A stretch of 64,000 bases of DNA. Source: Streptomyces sp. NWU339 (GTDB lineage Bacteria; Actinomycetota; Actinomycetes; Streptomycetales; Streptomycetaceae). Positions 1-8,590 of this stretch are shown one piece after another. How positions within the stretch are numbered: the first letter of the stretch is position 1; each line of letters starts with the position of its first letter. The DNA is taken from the NCBI RefSeq assembly GCF_003143855.1, contig NZ_QFRK01000026.1, forward strand, positions 68,015 through 132,014, given 5' to 3'. The position numbers and the translations under genes were made by a program. The notes beneath the pieces were generated by a model that was given only the letters and a program-made list of their open reading frames with translations, was not told where the DNA came from and searched no databases.

Positions 1-999
1 GGTCCAGGCCGTGACGTGCTCGTCCAGCGCGTCCTGGTGGGCACGGCGCGACCCCTCGGTCGCGAACCGCGGATCCTCGGTCCAGGCCGGCCGTCCGATC
101 GCCTCGACGAACCGCGTCCAGTCGTCGTCCCCGAAGACGGCGATCGCGATCCAGCGATCGTCACTGTCGCTCGGATACACCCCGTGGGGCGCTGCGGGCG
201 GATGCTCGAGCCGGTTCCCGCGGGGGAAGTCGGGACGCCTGGTGTGGTGGCCGTTCACGGTCACGTCGAGCATGTCGGGCCCGATCATCGAGATGCCGAC
301 CTCGACGGCGGAGACGTCGACCTCGGCGCCGCGCCCTGTCTTGTTCCGTCGCAGGATCGCCATCATGAGTGCGGCCGAGTTGTAGTACGCCGCCTGGTTG
401 TCCATGTAGGACAGCCCCCATCCGGACGGCTCGCGGCCGGGAAGTCCGCTGATGAAGGACAGTCCGCTGACCGCCTGGACGATCGGTCCGTAGGACTTGA
501 AGTGCGCGTGCGGGCCCGAGTGCCCGAACCCGCTCATGCGTCCGTAGACGACGTTCGGTGACAGTTCGTCCAGCCGCTCGTAGGTGAGTCCCCAGCGCTC
601 CATCACGCCCGGGGCGAAGTTCTCCGTCACGACGCTGCTCACCGAGATCAGACGGTCGACCAGGTCGCGCCCCTTCGGTGACTTCATGTCGACCGTGATG
701 CCGAGCTTGTTGCGGCTGTAGTTGTTGTGGAGTCCTCCGCGGTTCGGGTCGGCGTCGGGTACCTCCTCACCGTAGTTGCGCGCCTCGCCCTTGTAGATCG
801 GGAGCAGGCGGGGCCGGTCGATCCGGCGCCTGTTCTCGATCTTGATCACCTCGGCCCCGAAGTCCGCGAGCATGCGCGTGGCCACGGAGCCGACGCCCAT
901 CCAGCAGAAGTCGGCCACGCGGACACCCGCGAGCGGTCCGACCCGCGGCACCGGCGTGCGGTGGGCGGGACGTGCTGGAGACTCGTTCACCGACGTCAT
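1..999 (-). CDS. Class III (CaiB/BaiF) CoA-transferase, partial
   Basis: Class III CoA-transferases move CoA between carboxylates and could activate a carboxylic substrate here. The reading frame is open from an ATG at 997-999 to the window edge, giving 333 codons with the C-terminus missing. Residues 24-56 have the family's N-terminal Rossmann-like stretch ending in ADFGAEVIKIEN. About residues 191-210 the segment SGWGLSYMDNQAAYYNS carries Asp200, at the position of the family's catalytic aspartate. The later GVYPSDSDDRWIAIAV segment is also typical. The gene lies 38 nt after the SDR and is probably the last visible gene of the minus-strand P450 operon. No acyl-CoA ligase is seen in the island, so this enzyme or its homologue at 22503-23762 may provide CoA activation (inference). 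Confidence 0.88.
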   Translation of the reverse strand, partial: MTSVNESPARPAHRTPVPRVGPLAGVRVADFCWMGVGSVATRMLADFGAEVIKIENRRRIDRPRLLPIYKGEARNYGEEVPDADPNRGGLHNNYSRNKLGITVDMKSPKGRDLVDRLISVSSVVTENFAPGVMERWGLTYERLDELSPNVVYGRMSGFGHSGPHAHFKSYGPIVQAVSGLSFISGLPGREPSGWGLSYMDNQAAYYNSAALMMAILRRNKTGRGAEVDVSAVEVGISMIGPDMLDVTVNGHHTRRPDFPRGNRLEHPPAAPHGVYPSDSDDRWIAIAVFGDDDWTRFVEAIGRPAWTEDPRFATEGSRRAHQDALDEHVTAWT

Positions 1000-1037
1000 G
1001 CAGGTTGCTCGCTCTCTGTGAGGGGGATCGGGGTGGC

Positions 1038-1793
1038 TCAGGACATCGCGGTGCGTCCACCGTCGACCGGCAGCACCGTTCCGGTGGTGAAGGAGGACAG
1101 GTCGGAGGCGTAGTAGAGGGCGGCTCCGACGATCTCGCGCGGTTCCCCGGCACGGCCGAGGGGGAACGACTTCGCGCGCTCGCGCCACTCGTCCGTGTAC
1201 CAGACGTCGCTCAGGTCCGTCAGGAAGGGCCCGGCCATGATCGTGTTGCAGCGGATCCGCGGGCCGTAGGCCTGGGCCAGGCCCTTGGTCAGGGTGTTCA
1301 ACCCCGCCTTCGCCGCGGCGTAGACGAGGTCGGAGGTCTTCGGGCGGACCGAGGCGATCGAGCTCACGTTGACGATCGACCCGCCGTCGGACATCCGTGG
1401 AGCCGCGAGGGTGCTGAGCCGGAACGGACCCTTGAGGTTGACGTCGAAGGTCTTGTCGAACAGCTGCTCCGTCGCGGTCTCGAGGCTCTCGTACATCGGG
1501 GCGATGCCGGCGTTGTTCACCAGTACGTCGAGACGACCGAACTCCTCGAAGACGGTGTCGACGAGCGCCTCGCCACCGGACCAGTCGCCGACGTGGGCGC
1601 CGACCCCGACGGAGCGGACACCGCTGTCGCGGGTCAGCTTCTCCGCCACCTCCCGGCACGCGTCGGCCTTGCGGCTCGCGACCACGACATTGGCTCCTGC
1701 CCGGGCGAACGCCTGGCACATCTCCAGGCCGAGGCCACGGCTGCCGCCGGTCACCAGTACGACCCGGCCGGTCAGGTCGATCGACACGCTCAT
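1038..1793 (-). CDS. Short-chain dehydrogenase/reductase (SDR)
   Basis: A classical SDR of 251 residues that probably oxidises a hydroxyl or reduces a keto group of a pathway intermediate with NAD(P). The cofactor motif TGGSRGLG is at residues 15-22, NNAG at 93-96, and the catalytic Ser-Tyr-Lys at about 144/145, 158 and 162 (YAAAK). The C-terminal PVDGG is standard. The start chosen is the ATG at 1791-1793, which overlaps the stop of the acyl-CoA dehydrogenase as ATGA, indicating translational coupling. A much longer open frame runs upstream but is out of frame with the acyl-CoA dehydrogenase and encodes arginine-rich nonsense. Substrate cannot be read from sequence. Confidence 0.93.
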   Translation of the reverse strand: MSVSIDLTGRVVLVTGGSRGLGLEMCQAFARAGANVVVASRKADACREVAEKLTRDSGVRSVGVGAHVGDWSGGEALVDTVFEEFGRLDVLVNNAGIAPMYESLETATEQLFDKTFDVNLKGPFRLSTLAAPRMSDGGSIVNVSSIASVRPKTSDLVYAAAKAGLNTLTKGLAQAYGPRIRCNTIMAGPFLTDLSDVWYTDEWRERAKSFPLGRAGEPREIVGAALYYASDLSSFTTGTVLPVDGGRTAMS

Positions 1794-3037
1794 GGCCCCT
1801 CCTTCTCTGACCGGGACTTGGACACCTTGGGCTCGGGTGGCAGGTTCAGGTGCCGCTCGGCGACGATCGACCGCTGGATCTGGTCGGTTCCGCCTGCGAT
1901 GCGGTAGCCGGGAGCACCGAGGACGTGGGCGTTCCACGAGAACGTGCCCGGCTCGCCGAGGTCGGCGACCGCCCGGTCGGCCAGTAGGGTGCGCGCCAGG
2001 TCGGAGACCCGGTTGAGCTTCGCGACCCACTGCAGCTTGCGCATGGAGCCGGCGGCGCCGGGCGCCTCGCCGGCATCGCGTGCGCGCTTGTCGCGCCGGA
2101 GGGCGATCTCGGCGGCGACCTCCCGCATCCGGACATCGGCCAGTGCGAGCCTGACGTCGCGGTGGGACAGGGAGCGGGTTCGTCGCGCGAGGTCGACCAA
2201 CTGCTCGAACGACCCGCCGACGCCGGCCTTGTTGGAGGCGTTGGCGCGCTCGAAGCCCAAGGTCGCCCGGGTGACGCCCCACCCGTCGCCGACGTCGCCC
2301 ATCCGGTACGCGTCCGGAACGCGCACGTCGGTCAGGAACACCTCGTTGAAGCTCGTCCCACCCGACATCTGCCGGATCTGGCGCACCTCGACACCCGGCG
2401 CGTCCATGGGGATCATGAGGGTGGTCAGACCGCGGTTGCGGCTCGAGCCGGCCTCGGTCCGGACGATCGCCTGGCCCCAGTCGGCGAACTGCGCACCGGA
2501 CGTCCACACCTTCTGCCCGTTGACGACCCACTCGTCGCCTTCGCGCACGGCCCGGGTGGAGATGTCCGCGAGGTCCGAGCCGGCCCCCGGCTCCGAGAAC
2601 AGCTGGCACGCGAGCAGTGAGCCGTCGAGCAGCCCCGGGAGCAGCAGGGACCTGAGCTCGTCCGACCCGTAGATCCGCACGGTGGGGGCGATCAGATTGA
2701 CGGTCACCGAGAAGAGTTCGTGTCGGGTCGGAGCGACCGCGGCGGTCTCCTCGTCCTTGAAGGCGTCGGCGTACTCCGTGGGCAGGCCGGCACCGTGCAG
2801 CTCCGTCGGCCACGAGAGTGCCGCGTAGCCGGCGTCGAACTTGAGCCGCTGCCACTCCCGCAGCTCGCGCAGGACCTCGAGTTCGGCGTCGTGGTCGAGA
2901 TTGTGGAAGACCGAGACGTCGTGCTCGTCCCGCACGGCCGATCGGGCAGGAGCGTTCTGCCTCAGCCAGGCCCGGGCCCGCTCGCGGAACTCCTCGATCG
3001 TCGGAGTCCCGACGGTCATGTCGATCGCCATCGTCAC
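1790..3037 (-). CDS. Acyl-CoA dehydrogenase family protein (FadE-like)
   Basis: A 415-residue acyl-CoA dehydrogenase, expected to introduce an alpha-beta double bond into a CoA thioester using FAD. The family signatures LFSEPGAGSDLA (about 147-157) and NGQKVWTSGA (about 173-182) are clear. Near the C-terminus the usual GTSQIQR region reads AGGTDQIQR, so the position of the MCAD-type catalytic Glu is Gly; the base may come from elsewhere, as in isovaleryl-CoA dehydrogenase, or from a partner subunit as in heteromeric steroid FadEs. The GTG start at 3035-3037 overlaps the ferredoxin stop (GTGA) and its own stop overlaps the SDR start (ATGA), so it sits in a tightly coupled operon. Confidence 0.93.
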   Translation of the reverse strand: MTMAIDMTVGTPTIEEFRERARAWLRQNAPARSAVRDEHDVSVFHNLDHDAELEVLRELREWQRLKFDAGYAALSWPTELHGAGLPTEYADAFKDEETAAVAPTRHELFSVTVNLIAPTVRIYGSDELRSLLLPGLLDGSLLACQLFSEPGAGSDLADISTRAVREGDEWVVNGQKVWTSGAQFADWGQAIVRTEAGSSRNRGLTTLMIPMDAPGVEVRQIRQMSGGTSFNEVFLTDVRVPDAYRMGDVGDGWGVTRATLGFERANASNKAGVGGSFEQLVDLARRTRSLSHRDVRLALADVRMREVAAEIALRRDKRARDAGEAPGAAGSMRKLQWVAKLNRVSDLARTLLADRAVADLGEPGTFSWNAHVLGAPGYRIAGGTDQIQRSIVAERHLNLPPEPKVSKSRSEKEGP

Positions 3038-3240
3038 GCCCCGTCACTCACCGAGATCGCGCGCTCGGGGCAGTTGTCGACGGCCGACAGCAGGTCCGCG
3101 ACACCGTCCCGGTCGTCGGGAACACGCTCGTCGAGGATGACCGGGAAGCCCTCGTCGTCGTAGTCGAAGAAGGCCGACGCGAGCGTGTAGCAACGGCCGT
3201 GGCCGCTGCACTTCGAGGTGTCGACGGTGATGCGCTTCAT
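3034..3240 (-). CDS. 3Fe-4S ferredoxin, P450 redox partner
   Basis: A 68-residue acidic ferredoxin of the kind that reduces actinobacterial P450s. Cys11 and Cys17 in CSGHGRC plus Cys57 in NCPERA give three ligands; His14 replaces the fourth Cys of a 4Fe-4S motif, so a 3Fe-4S cluster is expected. The ATG at 3238-3240 is preferred because it lies one base after the P450 stop; an upstream start would add residues inside the P450 gene. The position immediately after the P450 and the stop/start overlap with the acyl-CoA dehydrogenase imply co-expression. No ferredoxin reductase is visible in the window. Confidence 0.93.
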   Translation of the reverse strand: MKRITVDTSKCSGHGRCYTLASAFFDYDDEGFPVILDERVPDDRDGVADLLSAVDNCPERAISVSDGA

Positions 3241-3241
3241 C

Positions 3242-4507
3242 TCAGGCCTCCCAGGCAAGCTGCAGCTTCTCGATGCCGACCTGCGGGCCGCTCTCGACCA
3301 GGCCCTCGGTGTTCGTGACGCGGTAGTTCGGGATCCGCTTGTGCCACTCCTCGAGGGTGATGGCGAGCTCGGTCCGGGCGAGGTGTGCGCCGGCGCAGCG
3401 GTGCGGGCCGCCCGCGAACGAGAAGTGGCGGTTGACCTGGCGGTCGAGGCGGATCTCGGTCGGGTCGTCGTACACGGCCTCGTCGCGCGAGGCCGACGGG
3501 TTGGCGACCATCACCATGTCGCCCTTCTTCATCGGGCAGCCGTGGAAGTCGACGTCCTCGGCGACCTGACGGGCGGTCATCACGATGTTGTGCGCGCGCA
3601 GGAACTCCTCGACCGCGTTCGGGATGATCTCCGGCTCACGCGTGATCCACTCACGATCCGAGTCGTGTGTGGCCAGCCAGTAGAAGATGTAGCTCAGCTG
3701 GCTCTTCACCGTGTCGAGGCCGGCCAGGAGCATCACCTCCGACATGTTCAGGAACTCGTCGTCGCGGATCGGCCGACCCTCGATCTGGGCGTTCGCGAGG
3801 ATCGTGAAGAAGTCGTCCTCGGCGTTCGCCGGCGGGTTCTCCCGGCGGTCCTTGAGGACGCCCGCGAAGTAGGTGTGGATGTCCCGCTGCGCCTGCAGCT
3901 GGTCCTCGGCCTCCTCGCCGAAGTGACCGAGGCCCTCGAAGATCGTCTCGACCCACCCCATGAACATGTCGGTGTGCTCCAGCGGGAGCCCGAGGATGCG
4001 CAGGAAGACCTTGGTCGGGAACACCTTCGCGAACTGCTCGAGGAAGTCGCACTGGCCGTCGGCCAGGAACGACTCGATGGTGTCGATGCAGTCCTGGCGG
4101 ATGGAATCCTCGATGGCCTTCACGAAACGCGGGGAGAAGGCGATGCTGACGAAGCGCCGGTACTCGCTGTGCAGCGGCGGATCGATCATCGTCGGGATCC
4201 AGGTCCAGTCCGGGTGCGGGACGGTCGGGATGGTGGCGCTGCTGCTGAAGATCTCCGGCGTCTGGTACGCCTCGCCGACGAGATCGGAGGTCAGCAGCAT
4301 CCAGAAGCCGGGGCCGTACGTCGAGTAGGCCGTCGGACCCTGGTGGCGGAGCTTGTCGAACTCCTCGAAGTAGCTCAGCGCCGGCTTCGGGTTCGTGTAG
4401 TCGAAGTGGACGACCGGGCATCCCGCGGCCTTCGCTCGCTCGAGCCGCTCGGCGGCTTCGGCGGCTTCGGCGGCCTCGTCGTACTGCCCGCTGGTCGTGG
4501 TGTGCAT
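3242..4507 (-). CDS. Cytochrome P450
   Basis: A soluble bacterial P450 of 421 residues, probably hydroxylating the island's hydrophobic substrate. The I-helix oxygen-activation motif is AGLDT at 262-266 and the K-helix ExxR is E301-R304. The heme loop fits FxxGxxxCxG with Cys371 as thiolate ligand. The N-terminus has an alanine/glutamate-rich run (AEAAEAAERLERAKAAG), which looks helical. The start is the ATG at 4505-4507. It is followed by its likely ferredoxin partner after one base and preceded by a small SnoaL-like gene. Family assignment below P450 is not possible by eye. Confidence 0.95.
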   Translation of the reverse strand: MHTTTSGQYDEAAEAAEAAERLERAKAAGCPVVHFDYTNPKPALSYFEEFDKLRHQGPTAYSTYGPGFWMLLTSDLVGEAYQTPEIFSSSATIPTVPHPDWTWIPTMIDPPLHSEYRRFVSIAFSPRFVKAIEDSIRQDCIDTIESFLADGQCDFLEQFAKVFPTKVFLRILGLPLEHTDMFMGWVETIFEGLGHFGEEAEDQLQAQRDIHTYFAGVLKDRRENPPANAEDDFFTILANAQIEGRPIRDDEFLNMSEVMLLAGLDTVKSQLSYIFYWLATHDSDREWITREPEIIPNAVEEFLRAHNIVMTARQVAEDVDFHGCPMKKGDMVMVANPSASRDEAVYDDPTEIRLDRQVNRHFSFAGGPHRCAGAHLARTELAITLEEWHKRIPNYRVTNTEGLVESGPQVGIEKLQLAWEA

Positions 4508-4533
4508 CGGCGCTCCTCGCTCGGTGGACGGTC

Positions 4534-5028
4534 TCAGTGACTGACGGCTGGGGGGACTGCGGCGCCGTTCGGCGGCGCTGTGGTGATCGGGAGGTGGTTG
4601 GCGACCTTGATCGTGTGGACCATGCGCGACAGGACCCAGCCGCGCTCCCCTCGGTCGAACTCCAGGTCGTAGGTCGCCGCCATCATCAGGACGTGTGACG
4701 GGTCGTCCTTCAGCATCTGGTGGGACACCAGGTACGCCTGGGCGGTGGCCCGGTCGCCGGCGACGTCGACGCCGTACGGCGCGACCATGTGGTGCTGCCA
4801 CGCCAGGTGGGCCGTGTTGTCGCGGATGTAGTCGACCATCGCCCGCGCACCCGTCACGACCGTCCGGCCGTTGTGGTAGTCGGCCACGACCTCGTCCGCG
4901 AGGATCCCGGCGAGTCCCTCCCACTCGCGAGCGTCCACGAGGGCTGCGTAGTCAGTGATGACGCGACGGATCTCGAGGTCGTCGACGGCCCGCGCGAGTC
5001 GCTCCACGAGGTGCTCGGTGGTGTCCAC
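4534..5028 (-). CDS. SnoaL/NTF2-like small protein
   Basis: A 164-residue protein with the NTF2/SnoaL pattern: an N-terminal helix pair (LEIRRVITDYAALVDAREWEGLAGILADEV) followed by beta strands ending in the typical LSRMVHTIKVANH. Such proteins act as small dehydratases, isomerases or hydroxylases in polyketide, steroid and terpenoid pathways. The GTG at 5026-5028 is chosen because AAAGGAG lies five bases upstream; the alternative start at 5058 would translate that Shine-Dalgarno sequence. It is the first gene of the minus-strand operon leading to the P450, and its promoter carries the shared island operator at 5067-5087. A second SnoaL-like gene lies at 16119-16511. Confidence 0.85.
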   Translation of the reverse strand: MDTTEHLVERLARAVDDLEIRRVITDYAALVDAREWEGLAGILADEVVADYHNGRTVVTGARAMVDYIRDNTAHLAWQHHMVAPYGVDVAGDRATAQAYLVSHQMLKDDPSHVLMMAATYDLEFDRGERGWVLSRMVHTIKVANHLPITTAPPNGAAVPPAVSH

Positions 5029-5063
5029 GCTGGCTCCTTTCGGCTCACGGTGTGGCACAGCGC

Positions 5064-5092
5064 ACGCTAATTCGTCATGATAATTAGGTCAA
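5064..5092 (-). promoter_or_regulatory. Promoter and operator of the P450 operon
   Basis: On the minus strand TTGACC (5092-5087) and TAGCGT (5069-5064) form -35 and -10 boxes separated by exactly 17 bp. The spacer is almost wholly occupied by the palindrome CTAATT-CG-TCATGA-T-AATTAG (5067-5087), so a bound repressor would block RNA polymerase. The same layout recurs at 8522-8550. Confidence 0.75.
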
Positions 5093-5222
5093 GGGGGAGG
5101 AGAGGCCCTTGCGGCACGTCGCCCGCGCGAGTCACCCTCCGGCCAGGCGGCCCCCGCCTCCCGCGCTCATCGAGCGCGGGCACGCCGGGGTACCGGCCGC
5201 CCCGCGCGACGACCGGCGCAGC

Positions 5223-5244
5223 ATATTCCTCATGATGTATTGCC
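5223..5244. promoter_or_regulatory. Degenerate copy of the island operator
   Basis: CATATT-CC-TCATGA-TG-TATTGC matches the core and part of each arm of the shared palindrome. It lies between the two stronger sites in this divergent region and may be an auxiliary site. It is not positioned over an obvious promoter. Confidence 0.4.
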
Positions 5245-5318
5245 CGCAAGATCGAGACCCCTCGACTCGCGAGACGCCCGGCGTGCCCCGCCCCGGCCCA
5301 CTCGGGAAGCCGTCGCCG

Positions 5319-5347
5319 GACTCTTAATTCCTTATGATGAATAGGCT
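5319..5347 (+). promoter_or_regulatory. Promoter and operator of the flavoprotein gene
   Basis: The site TTAATT-CC-TTATGA-TG-AATAGG at 5324-5345 overlaps a candidate -10 TAGGCT (5342-5347). The matching -35 position (5319-5324, GACTCT) is poor. The site lies 51 bp upstream of the flavoprotein ATG and differs from the consensus core by one base. Confidence 0.6.
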
Positions 5348-5395
5348 AGGGTGTGGCACAGGACACAATCGGACGGCAGGTCAAGCGAGGTCTCG

Positions 5396-7216
5396 ATGGC
5401 ATCAACTGCGCGCAAACTCACAGGCGTTGTCGGCAAGGCGACGGAGTCCGGCCTGCCGGAGCAGGTCGACGTCGTCGTCGTCGGGTCGGGCGCGTCCGGA
5501 CTCACAGCCGCCCTGAGCGCCGCGGTGAACGGCGCCGACGTGCTCGTCCTGGAGTCCGAGCACCTGGTCGGCGGGACGTCGGCGATCTCCGGCGGAGCGA
5601 TATGGGTTCCCCACCACCGCCTCTCCTACGGCGCCCTCAAGGCGGACGACTCCCCGGAGCAGGCGCGGACCTACCTGCTGGGCCAGGGCCGCGACCAGGT
5701 CCTCGACCACGACACCGTCGACACGTTCATCGAGACCGCGCCGAAGGTCGCCCGCTTCATCGAGGAGCAGACGTATCTGAGCTGGATCCCCGTGGCGTGG
5801 CCCGACTACACGTCCGACATCCCGGGCGCGTCGAATTTCCGCTCGCTCTTCCCCGGCCCGTTCTCCCCGTCCGTCCTGGGTGATGCGGCCGGCCTCGTGC
5901 GACCGCCCAAGAAATCCGGCATGGCCCGCAACCCCCTGCCCCTGTGGCTCATCAACGGGATCCAGGGCGTGTGGATGGCCGGGTACGCGATGATCGGCGC
6001 ACTCCTCGAAGGCTGCCTGCACCACGGGGTCGCGGTCCGCACCGGGGCTCGCGCGACGCAGCTCCTGAAGGACTCCACCGGCGTCACCGGCGTGGTCGTC
6101 GACACCGGCGCGGGCCGGGAGACGGTCCGGGCCTCGAAGGGCGTCATCCTCGCCAGCGGCGGCTTCGAGGGCGACGACGATCTCACCGCGAAGCACCTCG
6201 GTGCGCCCTTCCCGATCCAGACCAGCGCCCGCGGTCACGTCGGCGACGCCATGCGCATGGTGGAGGAGGTCGGGGCCGACATGGTCGGCACCGACCAGGC
6301 GTGGTGGATGCCCGGGATCAGCATCCCGGGAGAGGAGCTCGACGGTGCGCCGATCAGCCGCCTCGTCCAGGGCGAACGGGCGCTGCCCCACACGATCATG
6401 GTGAACGCCGAGGGCAAGCGCTTCGGCAACGAGGCGGCGTCGTACAACGACCTCGGTGCCGTGATGCGCGAGGTGGATCCTGCAAGCGGCGAGATGCCGA
6501 ACGCCACCGCCTGGATGATCTTCGACGAGTACTACCACCGGCGCTACGGCTTCCTGAGCACCCCACCCGGCGGCGACTACCCGGCCGTTGTCCAGAAGGC
6601 CGCCACCTTGGAGGAGCTCGCCCACAAGTGCGGGATCGACCCCGACGGTCTCACCCGGACGGTCCGGGAGTTCAACCCTGAGGCCGCCAAGGGCCGCGAC
6701 CCCCGGTTCGGACGCGGCACCACCACGTTCGAGCGCTTCTTCGGCGACCACAACCCCTTCCTGGGACGCTTCTCCATCAACGCCTGGGCTCCCGCTGCGG
6801 CCGAGCGCGGACGTGCCCTGATCGCGAAGCTGATCGGGCCGGTCGCCGGCCGGATCATGGGCAACATCGCGAAGGCCCGGAATCCGGAGCGGATGCGCAG
6901 GCAGCTGGTCGGTCCCCTGGCCATGGTCATGCGTCCCGCGTTGAAGAACCCCGCCACGGGCGCCATCGGGCCCGTCGACACCGCGCCGTACTACGCGGTG
7001 AAGGTCGAGGCCAGCGCCATCGGCACCATCGGCGGGCCGCGCACGGACGCCAAGGGCCGTGTCGTCGACACCGAGGGGACGACCATCCCCGGGCTGTACG
7101 CGGCGGGCAATGTCGGAGGTGCGACGACGCAAGGCTTCTACGGCGGGGCCGGCGGCACGATCGTCCTCGGCGTCGCCTTCGGATACCTCGCGGGAGAGGA
7201 CGCCGCCGCGCGCTGA
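5396..7216 (+). CDS. FAD-dependent 3-ketosteroid-dehydrogenase-like flavoprotein
   Basis: A 606-residue flavoprotein of the fumarate reductase/3-oxosteroid 1-dehydrogenase family, expected to desaturate a ring or enone substrate. The dinucleotide motif GSGASG is at about 30-35 after VDVVVVG, followed by VGGTSAISGGAIWVP, the family's FAD-binding stretch. The C-terminus has APYYAVKVEASAIGTIGGPR and the FAD signature GLYAAGNVGGATTQGFYGGAGG, both in the positions seen in KstD-type enzymes. The start is the ATG at 5396-5398, preceded by AGCGAGG. It is monocistronic or nearly so, since a strong hairpin follows at 7248. KstD activity is inferred from family resemblance; a different cyclic enone or succinate-like substrate is possible. 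Confidence 0.88.
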   Translation: MASTARKLTGVVGKATESGLPEQVDVVVVGSGASGLTAALSAAVNGADVLVLESEHLVGGTSAISGGAIWVPHHRLSYGALKADDSPEQARTYLLGQGRDQVLDHDTVDTFIETAPKVARFIEEQTYLSWIPVAWPDYTSDIPGASNFRSLFPGPFSPSVLGDAAGLVRPPKKSGMARNPLPLWLINGIQGVWMAGYAMIGALLEGCLHHGVAVRTGARATQLLKDSTGVTGVVVDTGAGRETVRASKGVILASGGFEGDDDLTAKHLGAPFPIQTSARGHVGDAMRMVEEVGADMVGTDQAWWMPGISIPGEELDGAPISRLVQGERALPHTIMVNAEGKRFGNEAASYNDLGAVMREVDPASGEMPNATAWMIFDEYYHRRYGFLSTPPGGDYPAVVQKAATLEELAHKCGIDPDGLTRTVREFNPEAAKGRDPRFGRGTTTFERFFGDHNPFLGRFSINAWAPAAAERGRALIAKLIGPVAGRIMGNIAKARNPERMRRQLVGPLAMVMRPALKNPATGAIGPVDTAPYYAVKVEASAIGTIGGPRTDAKGRVVDTEGTTIPGLYAAGNVGGATTQGFYGGAGGTIVLGVAFGYLAGEDAAAR

Positions 7217-7247
7217 GGCGGGCCCTCAGTCACTCACGGCACGGGCC

Positions 7248-7281
7248 GTGGCCGCCCGCCTCGCCGGAGGCGGGCGGCCAC
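7248..7281 (+). terminator. Strong hairpin after the flavoprotein gene
   Basis: A perfect 15-bp GC-rich stem (7248-7262 with 7267-7281) encloses a 4-base loop, 32 bp after the flavoprotein stop. There is no U-tract, as is usual for Streptomyces terminators. It lies before the SDR gene at 7367 and may limit read-through into it. Confidence 0.7.
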
Positions 7282-7366
7282 GCGCCCGCCCGCGGATCCG
7301 TACCCCGGTGATCGCGGCCGGGCCCGAACGGCGCCAGGCCGTCCGCACCACCGATGAGAGGTGGAC

Positions 7367-8128
7367 ATGCATCGCGAACTCGAAGACCGCTGCGCCCTGG
7401 TGACGGGGGCCGGGTCGGGCATGGGCGCGGCCACGGCCCTGCTGTTCGCCGAGCAGGGCGCACGCGTTCTCGTCGCCGACATCGACCGGGAACTCGGGGA
7501 GGCGACCGCGCGGGCCGTCCGCGACCGAGGCGGCGACGCCGTCTTCCTGCGCACGGACGTCTCGGTCGAGGAAGACGTCGAACGTGCGGTGGCCACCGCG
7601 GTGGAACGCTGGGGCCGGCTCGACTGCGCCGTGAACAACGCGGCGGTCGCCCCCGACGCGGCCCGCCTCGTGGACCTCGACCTGTCGGCCTTCGACCGCA
7701 TCGTCTCGGTGAACCTCCGGGCTGTCGCGCTCTGCCTGAAGCACGAGCTGCGCCAGTTCGTCCGACAGGGCGAGGGGCCGCGGACGATCGTCAACATCGG
7801 ATCGGTGAGCTCGGTGCGCGCACGCGTCGGCAACGCGGCGTACGTCGCCGCGAAGCACGCCGTCGTCGGCCTGACCAAGGTCGCCGCGCTGGAGCACGGC
7901 GCGGAGGGGATCCGGGTGAACGCCGTCCTGCCCGGCGGCGTCGACACCCCGATGATCCGCGCCTCACGGGCGGGTCGCACGCCCGTGGACGAGTTCTCGC
8001 TCAGCGTGTTCGGCCGGCTCGGCACGCCGGAGGAGGTCGCACAGGCCAACCTGTGGCTGAGCTCCGGGAGGTCGTCCTACGTCACCGGACACTGCCTCGC
8101 GGTCGACGGCGGGCACCTGGCGCAGTGA
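7367..8128 (+). CDS. Short-chain dehydrogenase/reductase (SDR)
   Basis: A 253-residue classical SDR with TGAGSGMG near residue 13, NNAA in place of NNAG, a conserved Ser in IVNIGSVSS and the YxxxK pair in YVAAK. The end VDGGHLAQ is typical. The ATG at 7367-7369 is preferred over a GTG six bases upstream because GAGAGG lies five bases before it. It follows the flavoprotein on the same strand by 150 bp, with a hairpin between them. It probably acts on an alcohol or ketone intermediate of the same pathway. Confidence 0.92.
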   Translation: MHRELEDRCALVTGAGSGMGAATALLFAEQGARVLVADIDRELGEATARAVRDRGGDAVFLRTDVSVEEDVERAVATAVERWGRLDCAVNNAAVAPDAARLVDLDLSAFDRIVSVNLRAVALCLKHELRQFVRQGEGPRTIVNIGSVSSVRARVGNAAYVAAKHAVVGLTKVAALEHGAEGIRVNAVLPGGVDTPMIRASRAGRTPVDEFSLSVFGRLGTPEEVAQANLWLSSGRSSYVTGHCLAVDGGHLAQ

Positions 8129-8590
8129 CGGGTCGTTCAGCGCCCCGTGCACGGGCCGGACGACTCGAGCAGACCTTCGGCCGGCCGTCCACCGACGCGC
8201 ACGGGGCGTCATGGCCCTGCCCTGGAAGCGCCCTTCCCGCATCTCGCCGGGCCGAGAGGAGAACGAGGGGAGCCCTCGCGGGCGCGTGATGAGCGCGTGA
8301 TGAGCCTTCACCAGGTGTGTCACGACGGGCTCATCCCCACAGGCGGTCCGTTGCCCGGCGGTTGTGGCGGGGGCTGGGCGCGCACGGCGTCGTCACGGTC
8401 ACCGGCCTCGCCATCGCCGGGTTCCGCCTCCGACTCCGGTGCACGCCACCGCTCACTCCCACCGCCGGGCCGGGCGTTCCCGCGCCCTCGCCGGCCCCCG
8501 GTCGCCGGGCTCCGAGAACCCTTGACTAATTCATCATGAGAAATTAGTTTCGTCGCCAGCCGTAGCGCAGGTGAAGGAGAAGGTGAGCTG
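8129..8590. other. Intergenic region before the beta-oxidation operon
   Basis: This 462-bp stretch has no supportable gene. A 10-bp inverted repeat, CGCCCCGTGC at 8141-8150 and its complement at 8199-8208, follows the SDR stop and could act in termination. The right end holds the promoter and operator at 8522-8550. The middle has nothing recognisable. Confidence 0.6.
8522..8550 (+). promoter_or_regulatory. Promoter and perfect operator of the SDR-MaoC-thiolase operon
   Basis: TTGACT (8522-8527) and TAGTTT (8545-8550) are spaced by 17 bp. Overlapping them is CTAATT-CA-TCATGA-GA-AATTAG at 8526-8547, whose arms and TCATGA core share one centre of symmetry, making this the best copy of the island motif. 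This geometry is characteristic of TetR-type repression by promoter occlusion (inference). Confidence 0.8.

Larger units (their letters stand above)
5029..5395. other. Divergent intergenic control region
   Basis: This 367-bp gap separates the P450 operon (minus) from the flavoprotein gene (plus). It holds no convincing gene. It contains three TCATGA-type palindromes, at 5067-5087, about 5223-5244 and 5324-5345. The middle about 130 bp (5095-5220) is very GC-rich and shows nothing recognisable. Confidence 0.7.

Noticed and set aside
1038..3047. A 669-residue minus-strand open frame covering the SDR and more
   Set aside because: Its N-terminal 400 residues are arginine-rich out-of-frame translation of the acyl-CoA dehydrogenase; only the last 251 residues are a real SDR.
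8317..8529. Small plus-strand ORF before the beta-oxidation operon
   Set aside because: No ribosome site or recognisable content, and it ends at the promoter of the next operon.
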